Positions 25,249 to 33,952 are shown, counted from the stretch's first letter. The stretch is DNA of 64,000 bases from Adhaeribacter pallidiroseus (GCF_003340495.1 NZ_QASA01000001.1:3472001-3536000); one strand, 5' to 3'. The notes: generated by a model not told the origin, from the letters alone. Numbers and translations: made by a program.

Positions 25249-25308
25249 CTGTCATTCAGGAGGAACCTATTTCGCTACGTAGCAAAATGGTTTCCTCCTG
25301 AAGGACAG
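25249..25308. repeat. Palindromic element, family 2 copy 1
   Basis: Arms CTGTCATTCAGGAGGAA (25249-25265) and TTCCTCCTGAAGGACAG (25292-25308) pair with one mismatch, around a centre containing GCTACGTAGC. A near-identical element is at 28658-28717. Both lie between convergent genes, so they may double as bidirectional terminators. Confidence 0.7.
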
Positions 25309-25386
25309 ATATTTTTAAATTTTTTTGTTTGAAAGCAGCCCAATGCATTCTACAAAAATCTAAAAACAACTGTTTTGATCTTCTTC

Positions 25387-26106
25387 TTACCGCAAATGCT
25401 GCAAATTATCTACGCCCAGAAACCGCTGGCACGTGAAGCCTTCGGCGAACGGGGCGTTAATGTACTTGCCAAATTCCCGGGCGCGGCCTTCGTGAATGAG
25501 AAAAAAATCGGGCGCGGAAATATAGGTTACGGCGGGTTCATTATATTCTGGGTGGTAGAATTGGCTCCGATAGGCCTGGATAGCGGCTAATTTTAAATCC
25601 CAGTAATGGGTAATATCCACCAGAATATCGGGTTTGATGTAGGTGTTTTGGATGTATTGCAGTACCAGTTCGGGGCGCCAGGCTTCCTGGGGTTCGCCGT
25701 CGAGTTCGGTTTTAATTTGCGGTAAGCCCGCGATAAAAGCGGCTTCGGTTACTAATTTACAGGCCCGGCCATGGTCGGGGTGCCGGTCGTGGGGCGCATT
25801 TGCCAGTACAATACGCGGTTGGTATTTGCGTACCGCCCGGATAATCTGCATGGTATGGGCTTCGTCGATCACGAAAAAACAATCCCGCATCCATAAGTTT
25901 TCGCGCACCTGCAAACCCAATAATCTTTTTGCTTCTAACGCTTCTAGCGCCCGGATTTCGGCGGAGCCGCGCGTTCCCAGTTCACCACGGGTCAGATCGA
26001 TCATGCCCACTTTATCGCCGAGCGCTACTTGTTTTAAAATAGTACCCCCGCAACCTACTTCCGCATCGTCGGGATGCGCCGAAAAAACCAGAATATCTAA
26101 TTTCAT
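25387..26106 (-). CDS. bshB1: Bacillithiol biosynthesis deacetylase BshB1
   Basis: 239 residues, a typical PIG-L/LmbE fold. The zinc site is AHPDDAEVGCGG (His11-Pro-Asp-Asp) plus HPDHGRACKL near residue 110. The family-specific stretches DLTRGELGTRGS, NAPHDRHPDHGR and FYHPEYNEP identify BshB1 rather than a general PIG-L deacetylase. The enzyme removes the acetyl group from GlcNAc-malate before cysteine is joined, in making the low-molecular-weight thiol bacillithiol. It follows soxC on the same strand with a 34-base gap, which places thiol synthesis together with sulfur oxidation genes. Confidence 0.93.
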   Translation of the reverse strand: MKLDILVFSAHPDDAEVGCGGTILKQVALGDKVGMIDLTRGELGTRGSAEIRALEALEAKRLLGLQVRENLWMRDCFFVIDEAHTMQIIRAVRKYQPRIVLANAPHDRHPDHGRACKLVTEAAFIAGLPQIKTELDGEPQEAWRPELVLQYIQNTYIKPDILVDITHYWDLKLAAIQAYRSQFYHPEYNEPAVTYISAPDFFLIHEGRAREFGKYINAPFAEGFTCQRFLGVDNLQHLR

Positions 26107-26140
26107 GGTGTAACTTCTGTTTATCCGGAAAGATAGTGTT

Positions 26141-27391
26141 TTATTTTTCCGGTTTGTTTAAAACCTGTCCGTCCCTTTGAATCAGCCAGGTAGTAATGGG
26201 GTTGAAATGGTAGCCCCCTTTGTTATCGCCGCGGGCGGCAACTAATTGGCTAAAGGTGGGTTGGGTATAACCGGTTTCGTCGACGGCCCGGCTCATGATT
26301 TCGGTTTCGCTGCCGTTCCATTGCCACAAATGCCGGAAATAGGTATGGGCTTTATCCAGCACGGGATCCTGCAAACGGGCGAGCTGCCAGGTTTTACCGG
26401 CGTCGGTGCTTACTTCTACTTTCGTAATTTTGCCCCGACCGCTCCAGGCAATCCCGCGTATTTCAATCCAGCCTTTTTCTACCTGCACCGGGTAAGCCGG
26501 GAAAGTAATAATCGAGCGGGCATCCATATCGAAACTAAACTGCCGGATTTTGCCGTCTTTTACGGGTTCGGTGTATTTAGAAGTTTCTTCGCGCGTCATA
26601 AACGGTGCATCCGAAAACTCCAGGCGGCGCAACCATTTTACGCTGGTATTGCCTTCCCAACCGGGTAAAAACAAGCGGGCCGGATACCCTTGCTCCGGAC
26701 GAATAGCTTCGCCGTTTTGGGCGTAAGCAATCATCCCGTCCTGCAAGCCTTTTTTTACCGGAATACTGCGGGTCATGACGGCAGCATCGGAACCTTCGGC
26801 CAGAAACCAGGTGGCATTGGGTTTTACGCCTACTTCCCGGAACAACGTGGAAAGCAGCACGCCTGTCCATTCGCTTTGGCTGGTTAAACCGGCAATTTCC
26901 TGGGGCGTAATTTTACCGACCGGGTTGCTCCGGAAATTACCCGAACATTCTAAAAAGCAAATCCGGGAAAAAGCCGGGAACCGCTTTAAATCTTTTAAGG
27001 TGAATTTCATGGGCTTCTCTACCAGACCATGAATATACAATTCGTACTCCTCCGGGTTGATGGTGGGCACACCGCCGTGGTGCCGTTCGTAATGCAAGTC
27101 GGCGGGCGTAATGGTGCCGTACAAATCCTGCAAAGGCGTGCGCGAGGACGTGTCGGAGGGTTTCCGGACCGGCTTTTCGTACCCCGACCGGGTGCCTAAC
27201 TCACTGGGCAAGGGCCCTTGTTTTTTGGTGGGATCGTCCGGTATTACGGCGGCTTCCGGTATGGCCGCCTGCACGGTTTTGCCAACCGCAGTTTGTACCA
27301 ATACTACCGCCGCAGTTGCCGCTCCGCCCAGCAATTTCCGGCGACTCAGCGGTTTATGAAACAAAGGCGTATCTTCCGTTTCCGACTTCAC
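26141..27391 (-). CDS. soxC: SoxC, molybdenum subunit of sulfane/sulfite dehydrogenase
   Basis: 416 residues with a Tat signal (SRRKLLGGAATAA, 16-28). The mature protein follows SoxC closely: TPLQDLYGTITPADLHYERHH and INPEEYELYIHGLVEKP. The molybdopterin-ligating cysteine is Cys149 in FLECSGNF, followed by SEWTGVLLSTL, QGYPARLFLPGWEGN, VKWLRRLEF and the dimerisation domain with WSGRGKITKVEVSTD. SoxC oxidises sulfane sulfur or sulfite in the periplasm and passes electrons to SoxD, encoded just upstream (61 bases). No soxXYZAB genes are in the window, so this may act as a free sulfite dehydrogenase. Confidence 0.93.
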   Translation of the reverse strand: MKSETEDTPLFHKPLSRRKLLGGAATAAVVLVQTAVGKTVQAAIPEAAVIPDDPTKKQGPLPSELGTRSGYEKPVRKPSDTSSRTPLQDLYGTITPADLHYERHHGGVPTINPEEYELYIHGLVEKPMKFTLKDLKRFPAFSRICFLECSGNFRSNPVGKITPQEIAGLTSQSEWTGVLLSTLFREVGVKPNATWFLAEGSDAAVMTRSIPVKKGLQDGMIAYAQNGEAIRPEQGYPARLFLPGWEGNTSVKWLRRLEFSDAPFMTREETSKYTEPVKDGKIRQFSFDMDARSIITFPAYPVQVEKGWIEIRGIAWSGRGKITKVEVSTDAGKTWQLARLQDPVLDKAHTYFRHLWQWNGSETEIMSRAVDETGYTQPTFSQLVAARGDNKGGYHFNPITTWLIQRDGQVLNKPEK

Positions 27392-27452
27392 TTTAATAAT
27401 TTTTTAATTTTTTAAAATTTTCAACTTGCTACAAACTCTGTGCGTGCTTGAT

Positions 27453-28100
27453 TTAACGCACTTCCGGTCCACCTTTCCGGTCGTCGGGCACAAAAAGCTT
27501 TTGGGCTGGCATCACAACTTTGGGCAAGGTTTCGGCATTAATACTGGCTTCGGAAGGTATAATTTTGTTGGCATTTAACAGAAAAGCCGTTAAGGCATAC
27601 ACTTCTTCGTTGGTTAAAGAACCCGGCGCATTAAACGGCATGGCTCTTCGGATATAATCGAACAAGGTGGTGGCGTAAGGCCAGTAATTGCCAATGGTTT
27701 TTTCTTTGCTGGTTTCTGCTCCGGCGGTTTCATTTTCTGCAACCGAAACCAAGCGATTATTCGGTCCTTCCACGCCGGTTTTTCCGTGACACGCCGCACA
27801 TTTCACGGCGTAAACGGCCTTACCAGCCAGTACCGTTCCTGACCCGCCGGGTAATCCTTTTCCATCGGGCCGCACATCTATATCCAATAAGGCTATTTCC
27901 TGAGCAGTGGCCGGTTTTCCAAAACCAAAGCTAACAGGCCAATTGGCGGAATCAGCTTTTGTTACTTGGGTTGATGGAACAACAGCAGTGGCAGTAGATT
28001 TATTTGCTGTTAGGGAACGGGTACAGGCTGCTCCTAACAAAATCAGTCCGGTTAAAAGCCAGTTGAAGCCCGAATTTTTTAAAATTTTTAAATTTTCCAT
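27453..28100 (-). CDS. soxD: SoxD-like cytochrome c, electron acceptor subunit of SoxCD
   Basis: I prefer the start at 28100 (MENLKIL...), which gives a lipoprotein signal with Cys26 in LGAAC and directly follows an AT-rich motif. An in-frame ATG at 28148 would add 16 residues. The heme site is Cys101-x-x-Cys104-His105 (CAACH), and the likely axial Met154 lies in RRAMPF. SoxD-specific stretches are FGFGKPATAQEIALLDIDVRPDG, TIGNYWPYATTLFDYIRRAMPF and NEEVYALTAFLLN. It has one heme rather than the two of Paracoccus SoxD. It forms an operon with soxC and bshB1. Membrane anchoring through the lipid would place SoxCD at the periplasmic face. Confidence 0.88.
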   Translation of the reverse strand: MENLKILKNSGFNWLLTGLILLGAACTRSLTANKSTATAVVPSTQVTKADSANWPVSFGFGKPATAQEIALLDIDVRPDGKGLPGGSGTVLAGKAVYAVKCAACHGKTGVEGPNNRLVSVAENETAGAETSKEKTIGNYWPYATTLFDYIRRAMPFNAPGSLTNEEVYALTAFLLNANKIIPSEASINAETLPKVVMPAQKLFVPDDRKGGPEVR

Positions 28101-28365
28101 TAACTGTTTAGGACGATAGCTTGCTTTTATAACCAAGCTAGTTTTCAATACAATTTTCTGCTTTTCCGTAGTTAATCAGTTGACGCTGCAAACATTAAGT
28201 TTCATCTTGAATATCACTTAACTAGGTTTTCTGAAGTTATTTTCTTCGTCAACCCTTACTATTCTCCCTATTCCAACTTATTTGTCGGAATTAAACAAAC
28301 ACAAGCCAGTAGCAGCCGTAACTAAAAGAGTGAATCATTTATCTTCCACTTAAAAGCTTTTTGCC

Positions 28366-28539
28366 ATGACCAAAGGACATAATAAAGACATGCACGAGGA
28401 TGAGAACACGTCTCAAACCAATAAAGACAAAGGCCAAAGCACCAAGCTGAAGCATTCTAAAAAAGACGATAGCCCCAACCAAGGCCGTCACGCCAACCCC
28501 GACCAAAGCGGTGGCACCAAAGGAGCCAACAGCATTTAA
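28366..28539 (+). CDS. Small hydrophilic protein of 57 residues
   Basis: ATG at 28366 to TAA at 28537-28539. The product is very polar and lacks aromatic residues: MTKGHNKDMHEDENTSQTNK, then KGQSTKLKHSKKDD, and a Gly/Asn-rich tail ending GGTKGANSI. Such composition is seen in intrinsically disordered, stress- or desiccation-related small proteins; the function is not known. Reality is supported by a strong terminator 22 bases after the stop (28562-28600) and by an unbroken reading frame with coding-like third positions. The promoter was not identified. Confidence 0.65.
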   Translation: MTKGHNKDMHEDENTSQTNKDKGQSTKLKHSKKDDSPNQGRHANPDQSGGTKGANSI

Positions 28540-28561
28540 ATTTTTAAAATTTTTAATCCAG

Positions 28562-28600
28562 GCCTGAGAATTATCTTGAGATAATTCTCAGGCTTTTTTA
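28562..28600 (+). terminator. Strong terminator after the 57-residue protein
   Basis: Perfect 15-bp arms (28562-28576 and 28579-28593, GCCTGAGAATTATCT and its complement) with a 2-base gap are followed by seven Ts. Confidence 0.88.
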
Positions 28601-28657
28601 TTTCTATTTACTTGTTTTAATAAGCAATTACGCTTGCAATAAATTGAAAATAAATTC

Positions 28658-28717
28658 CTGTCATTCAGGAGGAAACTATTCGGCTACGTAGCTAAATAGT
28701 TTCCTCCTGAATGACAG
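28658..28717. repeat. Palindromic element, family 2 copy 2
   Basis: Perfect 23-bp arms (28658-28680 and 28695-28717) around GCTACGTAGC, so the whole 60 bases are nearly one palindrome. It shares the CTGTCATTCAGGAGGAA arm and centre with 25249-25308, and again separates convergent genes. Confidence 0.75.
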
Positions 28718-28760
28718 ATTTTTTTAAATTTAAGTTGATTACAATTATTCAATCTGCTCT

Positions 28761-30050
28761 TTACTTACCTCCAAACAAGACAAAGGCAATTACCAGCGTA
28801 ATAAAAATATTGAAGGTTTGCGCAATCAGGAAAGCGTAAAGAGGCTTTTTGCTTTGCTTGTTAAACAAATCGGCAAAATTAGTTTCCAAGCCAATGCTGG
28901 TGAAAGCCAAGGCAAACCACAAGCCTTGCAAATTCTTTAAACTGTCTTTTACCTGAGCCGTAGTTTCGGGCGAGATGAAGAAAGAAAAAAGCAAGGAAGC
29001 CCCGATAAAACCTAACACGAACTTTGGGAAACGCTCCCAGATAACCCCTAACGTTGGCTTGCTGTTTGGTTCCTGGGAATTGGGATGTTTGGTGTAGGTC
29101 CAGTAAACCGAAATAGCGAAAGCCGCTAAACCGAGTAACACATTCTGCGAAAACTTTACAATCGTGCTTATTTTTAAAGCCGTTTCGCCCACCAGCGTAC
29201 CCGAGGCAACCACAGCTCCGGTGGTATCAATGCTGCCGCCTAACCAGGCGCCGGTAACTTCCTGCGGAAAGTTAAAATACTGCGCCACGTAGGGCATAAA
29301 AATCATCATGGGGATGGCCGTAATTAACACCATCGAAATCACGTACGACAGCTTCTTGGAATCACCCTTAATAGCCCCTGAAGTAGCAATTGCCGCCGAA
29401 ACCCCACAAATAGAAACCGCGCTGGAAATCATCATGGTGAGTTCGTCGTCTACTTTTAGTTTTTTGCAAGTCCAGTAAGCCAGGTACCACACCGATACGA
29501 CTACCAGCAAAGCCTGAATTAAACCCAACGAACCCGCTTTTAAGATGTCCGAGAAAATAACGCTGGTGCCCAGCAGCACCAAACCAATTTTCACGAATAA
29601 CTCCGTCGTCAGCGTAGAGCGAAACCAATCGGGTAATTTAAAAAAGTTGCCGATGATCAAACCGATGGAAAGGCTAAAAATAACGGCTTCCAGGTTTAAG
29701 GCTTTTACCTGCTGGTTACCCGCCAGAATTAAGGCCAGAATGGTTAGTACATAGACCACCGGGAAAACGAGCAAATACGATTTTAAAGGTTTCCCAATGA
29801 GGCTGGCTCCCAATCCACCAATGGTAAAAACCAGCAAAAACTGCAAAGCAATAATGCCCAGGTTACCGGCATTTAAAACTTTCGCGGTTAATTCCGCCGG
29901 ATTACTCCAGCCAAATACCGGTACCGGCAGTAGAAATCCCGCAATGGCTAACAAAATGATTAATCCTCCTAAAATAACGACGGTCCAATCTTCCGAAACG
30001 GCAAACCGGGTTTTGGGCGGAGAAGTAACTGTTGCTTGGGTTGACGACAT
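28761..30050 (-). CDS. YeiH-type putative sulfate exporter
   Basis: 429 residues with about ten to eleven membrane helices from residue 27 onward. Family features include GLGASLIGKPLK, LSIGLIIGNFFKLP, the central SICGVSAAIATSGAIKG and WLGGSIDTTGAVVASG, and the late ALAFTSIGLETNF. The family (Cons_hypoth698/UPF0324) is annotated as sulfate export, partly because members accompany sulfite-forming pathways such as taurine degradation. Here soxCD lies nearby, which fits export of sulfate or sulfite. The promoter and an operator box lie directly upstream (30073-30098), with ATG about 34 bases after the expected start of transcription. Confidence 0.9.
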   Translation of the reverse strand: MSSTQATVTSPPKTRFAVSEDWTVVILGGLIILLAIAGFLLPVPVFGWSNPAELTAKVLNAGNLGIIALQFLLVFTIGGLGASLIGKPLKSYLLVFPVVYVLTILALILAGNQQVKALNLEAVIFSLSIGLIIGNFFKLPDWFRSTLTTELFVKIGLVLLGTSVIFSDILKAGSLGLIQALLVVVSVWYLAYWTCKKLKVDDELTMMISSAVSICGVSAAIATSGAIKGDSKKLSYVISMVLITAIPMMIFMPYVAQYFNFPQEVTGAWLGGSIDTTGAVVASGTLVGETALKISTIVKFSQNVLLGLAAFAISVYWTYTKHPNSQEPNSKPTLGVIWERFPKFVLGFIGASLLFSFFISPETTAQVKDSLKNLQGLWFALAFTSIGLETNFADLFNKQSKKPLYAFLIAQTFNIFITLVIAFVLFGGK

Positions 30051-30072
30051 AAATTTTTAAATTTTCTTTTAT

Positions 30073-30098
30073 GTATATAGAACTAGTAGACAAATCTA
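30073..30098 (-). promoter_or_regulatory. Promoter with overlapping operator box (copy c) of the YeiH-type gene
   Basis: Minus strand: TAGATTTG (30098-30091) matches the -7 consensus TAnnTTTG exactly. The box GTATATAGAACTAGTAGAC (30073-30091 on the plus strand) begins at its last base and covers the expected transcription start. It is a variant of the box at 23734 and 40559. The position over the start site suggests repression. Confidence 0.6.
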
Positions 30099-30159
30099 TT
30101 GCATAGTTGTCACTTTCGCTATTATTTCTTATGAAAGTTGTTTAAAGTTTAGGGATTAA

Positions 30160-30207
30160 CCCTTCCGCCCTAAAGGGCACCTTCCCTAAAAACAGGGAAG
30201 GAGAGGC
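30160..30207 (+). repeat. ~48-bp dispersed repeat, second copy nested in the repeat at 51455
   Basis: AACCCTTCCGCCCTAAAGGG followed by CACCTTCCCTAAAAACAGGG and AAGGAGA. The reverse complement of 51541-51590 reads almost the same. It has small internal inverted repeats (GCCCT/AGGGC, TTCCCT/AGGGAA). Confidence 0.6.
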
Positions 30208-30320
30208 AGCTTTTTACATTTACCATTTACCAGGTATCAATTACCGGTTTGTAACGTAGCTATGCAACAAGCAGCTGTGACCAGGTGTAAGCGTTACCGG
30301 AAAATTGTTCTATTTCTCTC

Positions 30321-30421
30321 CTATGGCGCGGAAGTTACTTCCGTGACTTGCTTATTCTATATTAGAAATGGCTGCTTTTTCCTAAGTTAAAAAAGGCACG
30401 GAAGTAACTTCCGCGCCATAG
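30321..30421. repeat. Perfect 25-bp inverted repeat, family 3 copy 1
   Basis: Arms at 30321-30345 and 30397-30421 are perfect complements starting CTATGGCGCGGAAG, with a 51-base AT-rich interior. Each arm contains the smaller palindrome GGAAGTTACTTCC. The phrase ATGGCGCGGAAGT recurs in the palindrome at 32147-32200. The surrounding 30099-30492 region holds no gene. Confidence 0.75.
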
Positions 30422-30521
30422 TGCGGCTATAGGAAAGCGCCCCTCCTAAGATTAGGAGAAACAGGGGTGGTTGACCATATGCACAATAACTTTTATACTT
30501 TACTAATTTTAAAAACATCCT

Positions 30522-31928
30522 TTAAAGCCCGGTTAGCTGCGTGAAACCCACACATGCCGTGTACCCCCCACCCGGCGGCGTGGAAGAAGAACAGATATAA
30601 ATTCCTTTGGCCGAGGTGCGATAAGGTGAAAGGCTGATAACTGGTCGCGTATACAATTGCTGTACGTCGATAACGCCCCCGTTAATGTCGCCGCCAATGT
30701 AATTGGGGTTATACGCTTCTATCTGGGCGGTATTCATTACGCTGCGGCCAATAATTAAATCGCGGAAACCGGGTGCAAAACGCTCTACTTGTTTTTCGAT
30801 TATTTCGGTCCGGTCGAGCGTGGAGCCGTTGGGTACGTGGCAATAGGCCCAGGCCACCTGCTTGCCGGCCGGGGCCCGGGTTGGGTCAAATAAGCTTTGC
30901 TGCGCTAATAATACGAATGGCTTATCGGGGTGCTGCCCGCTGGCACTTTGCTTTTCCGTGGCCGCAATTTCCTCGAAGGTATTGCCGATGTGGATGGTGC
31001 CGGCGTTCCGGCATTCGGGGGCGGTAAACGGAATCGGACCATCCAGAGCCCAATCAATTTTAAAAACGCCCATGCCGTAGCGGTACCGATTGAGTTGCCA
31101 TTTATAAATCGACGAAAAGCGATGCCCCGCGATTTCTAGTAACTGCCGCGGCGTTACATCCAGCAAAACCGCCTTTGCAGAAGGCAGCTGTTCTAATTTT
31201 TTTACATAGTAACCTGTTTCAATCTTCCCGCCTAACGAGACAAAGTAAGAAGCCATGGCATTGGCCATTTGCTGGGAACCTCCTTTAGGAATTGGCCAAC
31301 CCCGTAAGTGTCCCACGGCCATTAAAACCAACCCAATGGCCGAAGTAGCCAGATTGTTTAAGGGCTGAATGTTGTGCGCCGCCATTCCGCCCCAAAGCCC
31401 CCGGGCTTCCATGGTCCGGAAACGTTTGGCCAAGAGAGTAGACGGCGGCAAGGCTTTTAAACCAAACTCCGCCATGGCAATCGGGTATTTGGGAATAGGC
31501 AAAGGCCCTAAAACATCCGGGGCCAGCTTAGGCCAGTCCCGCACGGTAGGCTCCATCAGACTGAGGTAAGTCTGTTTATCTGCCCCCAACAATTCAGCTG
31601 TTTCTGTTATCGATTTTTTTAAAACCGCGGCGGTGCCGTTATCAAAAGGGTGCGCGGCTGCAATTTCCGGGTAAATAAAATCCAGGCCGTGTTCGTGCAG
31701 CGGCAAGGTGCTCATGTAAGGCGAACCGGCCGCCATGGGGTGAATGGCCGAGCAAACGTCATGCACGAAACCGGGCAAAGTTAATTCTTTCGACCGTAAT
31801 CCGCCCCCGATCGTGTTATTGCCTTCAACTAGTAATACCGAAAGCCCGGCTTGCTGCAACCGGATACCGGCGGCTAATCCATTGGGCCCGGAACCCACTA
31901 TTACGGCATCAAAATCTGTTTTCGTCAC
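30522..31928 (-). CDS. FAD-dependent oxidoreductase of the phytoene-desaturase/PYROXD2 type, frameshifted near its end
   Basis: 468 residues as read. The N-terminal FAD motif is VIVGSGPNGLAAGIRLQQAG, followed by GGGLRSKELTLPGFVHDVCSAIHP, typical of NAD(P)/FAD-dependent carotenoid-desaturase-like proteins (PYROXD2 group). The central substrate domain has GWPIPKGGSQQMANAMASYF. The C-terminus reads STPPGGGYTACVGFTQLTGL and stops at 30522. One base more in the run of six C at 30564-30569 restores GGGVHGMCGFHAANRALKD and FKISKV to a stop at 30493-30495. That is the conserved end of the family, so the true gene spans about 30493-31928. The function is unknown. Confidence 0.87.
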   Translation of the reverse strand: MTKTDFDAVIVGSGPNGLAAGIRLQQAGLSVLLVEGNNTIGGGLRSKELTLPGFVHDVCSAIHPMAAGSPYMSTLPLHEHGLDFIYPEIAAAHPFDNGTAAVLKKSITETAELLGADKQTYLSLMEPTVRDWPKLAPDVLGPLPIPKYPIAMAEFGLKALPPSTLLAKRFRTMEARGLWGGMAAHNIQPLNNLATSAIGLVLMAVGHLRGWPIPKGGSQQMANAMASYFVSLGGKIETGYYVKKLEQLPSAKAVLLDVTPRQLLEIAGHRFSSIYKWQLNRYRYGMGVFKIDWALDGPIPFTAPECRNAGTIHIGNTFEEIAATEKQSASGQHPDKPFVLLAQQSLFDPTRAPAGKQVAWAYCHVPNGSTLDRTEIIEKQVERFAPGFRDLIIGRSVMNTAQIEAYNPNYIGGDINGGVIDVQQLYTRPVISLSPYRTSAKGIYICSSSTPPGGGYTACVGFTQLTGL

Positions 31929-32146
31929 TGTTTATAATATTTAGAATAGCGAAAGCAATATACGTTATCCTTCCGCTATTCTCTTAATCTGGTCCGGTAT
32001 TAACCTGTTTTAAGTAACATTTGTTTACCTGCCACCGAAAGCTGCTTGATTTTTTAAATTTTTAATCCTGAAAAATCAACCACTCCTGCCCCTCTTTATC
32101 TCGGGCGGGAAGCTTAGAATTCCAATTTTAAGTTTTAGTTCTGCAG

Positions 32147-32200
32147 ATTTATTTACATCCATGGCGCGGAAGTAAATCCGCGCCATGGATGTAAATAAAT
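32147..32200. repeat. Perfect 24-bp palindrome, family 3 copy 2
   Basis: Arms 32147-32170 and 32177-32200 (ATTTATTTACATCCATGGCG...) are perfect complements with the 6-base loop AGTAAA. It shares ATGGCGCGGAAGTAA with the 30321-30421 element. It lies just downstream of the second DoxX-like operon and could end its transcript. The rest of 31929-32296 shows no gene. Confidence 0.75.
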
Positions 32201-32296
32201 TTAAAAAATTGTTCTCATTTGAACGGATTTGTTCTAAAAGTTTCGCTCTTGGGACAAGGAGGGATAAGGGTAGTTTACCTTTCTGTTCAAAAATTA

Positions 32297-33952
32297 CTAA
32301 TACTTACCCGCCTCTAAAGTACTTTCGGAAAGAGCATACTGTTTGTTAGCTTTATCCAGGACAATGTACACGTTGTTTTTCTTATCGTCGGTGCCGGTTA
32401 AAATTACCCGGGAACCGTCGGTAGTAGAATATTTTAGAATCATGCGGTTGCGTTTTTCGTTTTTAGGAGCTTCGACAAACTCGCGGTCGCGACGGGTAGA
32501 AGCGGCTCTTTTATCAATTTTTAAATTTTCGTCGCCAATGTTGGCCAAAGCTTCTTTCGGGATCCAGTTATCATCGTACACCGGCGCGGCCTCTTTTTTC
32601 TTCTGCTGGGTATTCGAGTTATTTTGGCCGCCATCGCCCCCTACGCCGGCTGCCCGGTTACGGCGGCCCTGGAAGGGGAAATATTTATCCTGCAAATACA
32701 AAACCTGGTTCACCGTATCGGCCTGGTAGTGAAAAATACGCCGACCGCCGCCCACCCCGGAAATCTCGAAGGTACGGTTAATATCGCGCATCGGGTCGCC
32801 GCCGCCGTTGGATAAATCCAGAGGCAAAGGCCGGTTTACTTTGTAGGTCAGGGTGGTCCATTTTTCGAAAGTTACGTCTTGCCATCGTACCGAGTCTTCC
32901 GGGGAAAACGGCAGCGATTGATTGTTAATCCGGAATTCCGTTACGTGATAGGTACCGCGTAATTTCTTCACGCCAGCCGTGGAAGGTTGCTTATAAGGGT
33001 CGTACAAAAAGTTAATGAGCTGCAAATAAAACAACACGCCCAGAAATAACACGATCACGCCGGCTTTTAAACCAATGCGAGTTAACTTTTGCCAAGTTTG
33101 GGCAAAGGCCGGATAATAATTTACCGGTACCGTAAACCGCTCTTGAATAAGCAAGCGGTAAATTTTGGGGATATCGTGGATAATCAGGAAACCGGCCAGC
33201 AATACAAAATACGAACTGTACACGTGCACGCCGCCATCGTAAGCAAAGTTCACGTACACAATATCACCCAGGGCTCCGAATAACAAAATGGCTCCTAAAG
33301 TAGTCGTACGGCGGAAAAACAACAAAGTACCGGCGGCTACCTCTACTACGCCCGCGAAAATCTGGTACCACGGCACAATACCGATGGATAACCAGTAAAT
33401 TTTCTGAGCGGTAAAATCACCCAGATTGGTTTCCAGTAAACCCAGCGAAGGATACGGCATTTGCACCGGCAGCAATTTGGTAAAACCAAACCCGATAATA
33501 CCAATTCCCGCCCGGTAGCGCACGATTACGCGCAACCAATAATACAGCAGGTTGTAGTTTTTCGGCGAAGAGATTCTTTTGGCATCCACAAAGGTCCAGA
33601 TTAATCCGCCCACCACGGCTACTAAAAAGGTGAAAATCCAATTGGCGTAACCATTTAGTTTGCTCCCGAATATGGTGTTGCCGAACAAATCAATTCCGGA
33701 ACCAAAGCGGGCAATATCGTACAAGTCGCGGTAATGGAGGTTGGTCCAGTCCATATTGGCCACTTGTTTGTACCATTCCACCCCGTTCGGAATACTCAGG
33801 CAAACAAAAAAGATAAAAGCGATCCGGAAGGCTACTTTCTGGTAGGTTTTCCACTCCGCAATAATTGGCGCATTGGATAGGGTTCCGTTACTATTACCGC
33901 TAGCAATAGGGGTGGGCCGTTCTACGGTATCAATCGTTTCTATTGGCGACAT
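32297..33952 (-). CDS. DoxX-like membrane protein with C-terminal soluble domain (paralogue A2)
   Basis: 551 residues, the longest of the four copies. Helices occupy about 35-320, with the DoxX-like core LYYWLRVIVRYRAGIGIIGF, KLLPVQMPYPSLGLLETNLG and IFAGVVEVAAGTLLFFRRTT. The soluble domain (from about 345) has GTYHVTEFRINNQSLPFS, RWQDVTFEKWTTLTYKVNRP, a basic, Gly/Asn-rich insertion with FQGRRNRAAGVGGDGGQN, and NNVYIVLDKANKQY near the end. The insertion explains its extra length relative to 14730-16247, its closest counterpart. It is the last gene of operon 2, 31 bases after copy B2. The function is inferred only from DoxX and context. Confidence 0.65.
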   Translation of the reverse strand: MSPIETIDTVERPTPIASGNSNGTLSNAPIIAEWKTYQKVAFRIAFIFFVCLSIPNGVEWYKQVANMDWTNLHYRDLYDIARFGSGIDLFGNTIFGSKLNGYANWIFTFLVAVVGGLIWTFVDAKRISSPKNYNLLYYWLRVIVRYRAGIGIIGFGFTKLLPVQMPYPSLGLLETNLGDFTAQKIYWLSIGIVPWYQIFAGVVEVAAGTLLFFRRTTTLGAILLFGALGDIVYVNFAYDGGVHVYSSYFVLLAGFLIIHDIPKIYRLLIQERFTVPVNYYPAFAQTWQKLTRIGLKAGVIVLFLGVLFYLQLINFLYDPYKQPSTAGVKKLRGTYHVTEFRINNQSLPFSPEDSVRWQDVTFEKWTTLTYKVNRPLPLDLSNGGGDPMRDINRTFEISGVGGGRRIFHYQADTVNQVLYLQDKYFPFQGRRNRAAGVGGDGGQNNSNTQQKKKEAAPVYDDNWIPKEALANIGDENLKIDKRAASTRRDREFVEAPKNEKRNRMILKYSTTDGSRVILTGTDDKKNNVYIVLDKANKQYALSESTLEAGKY

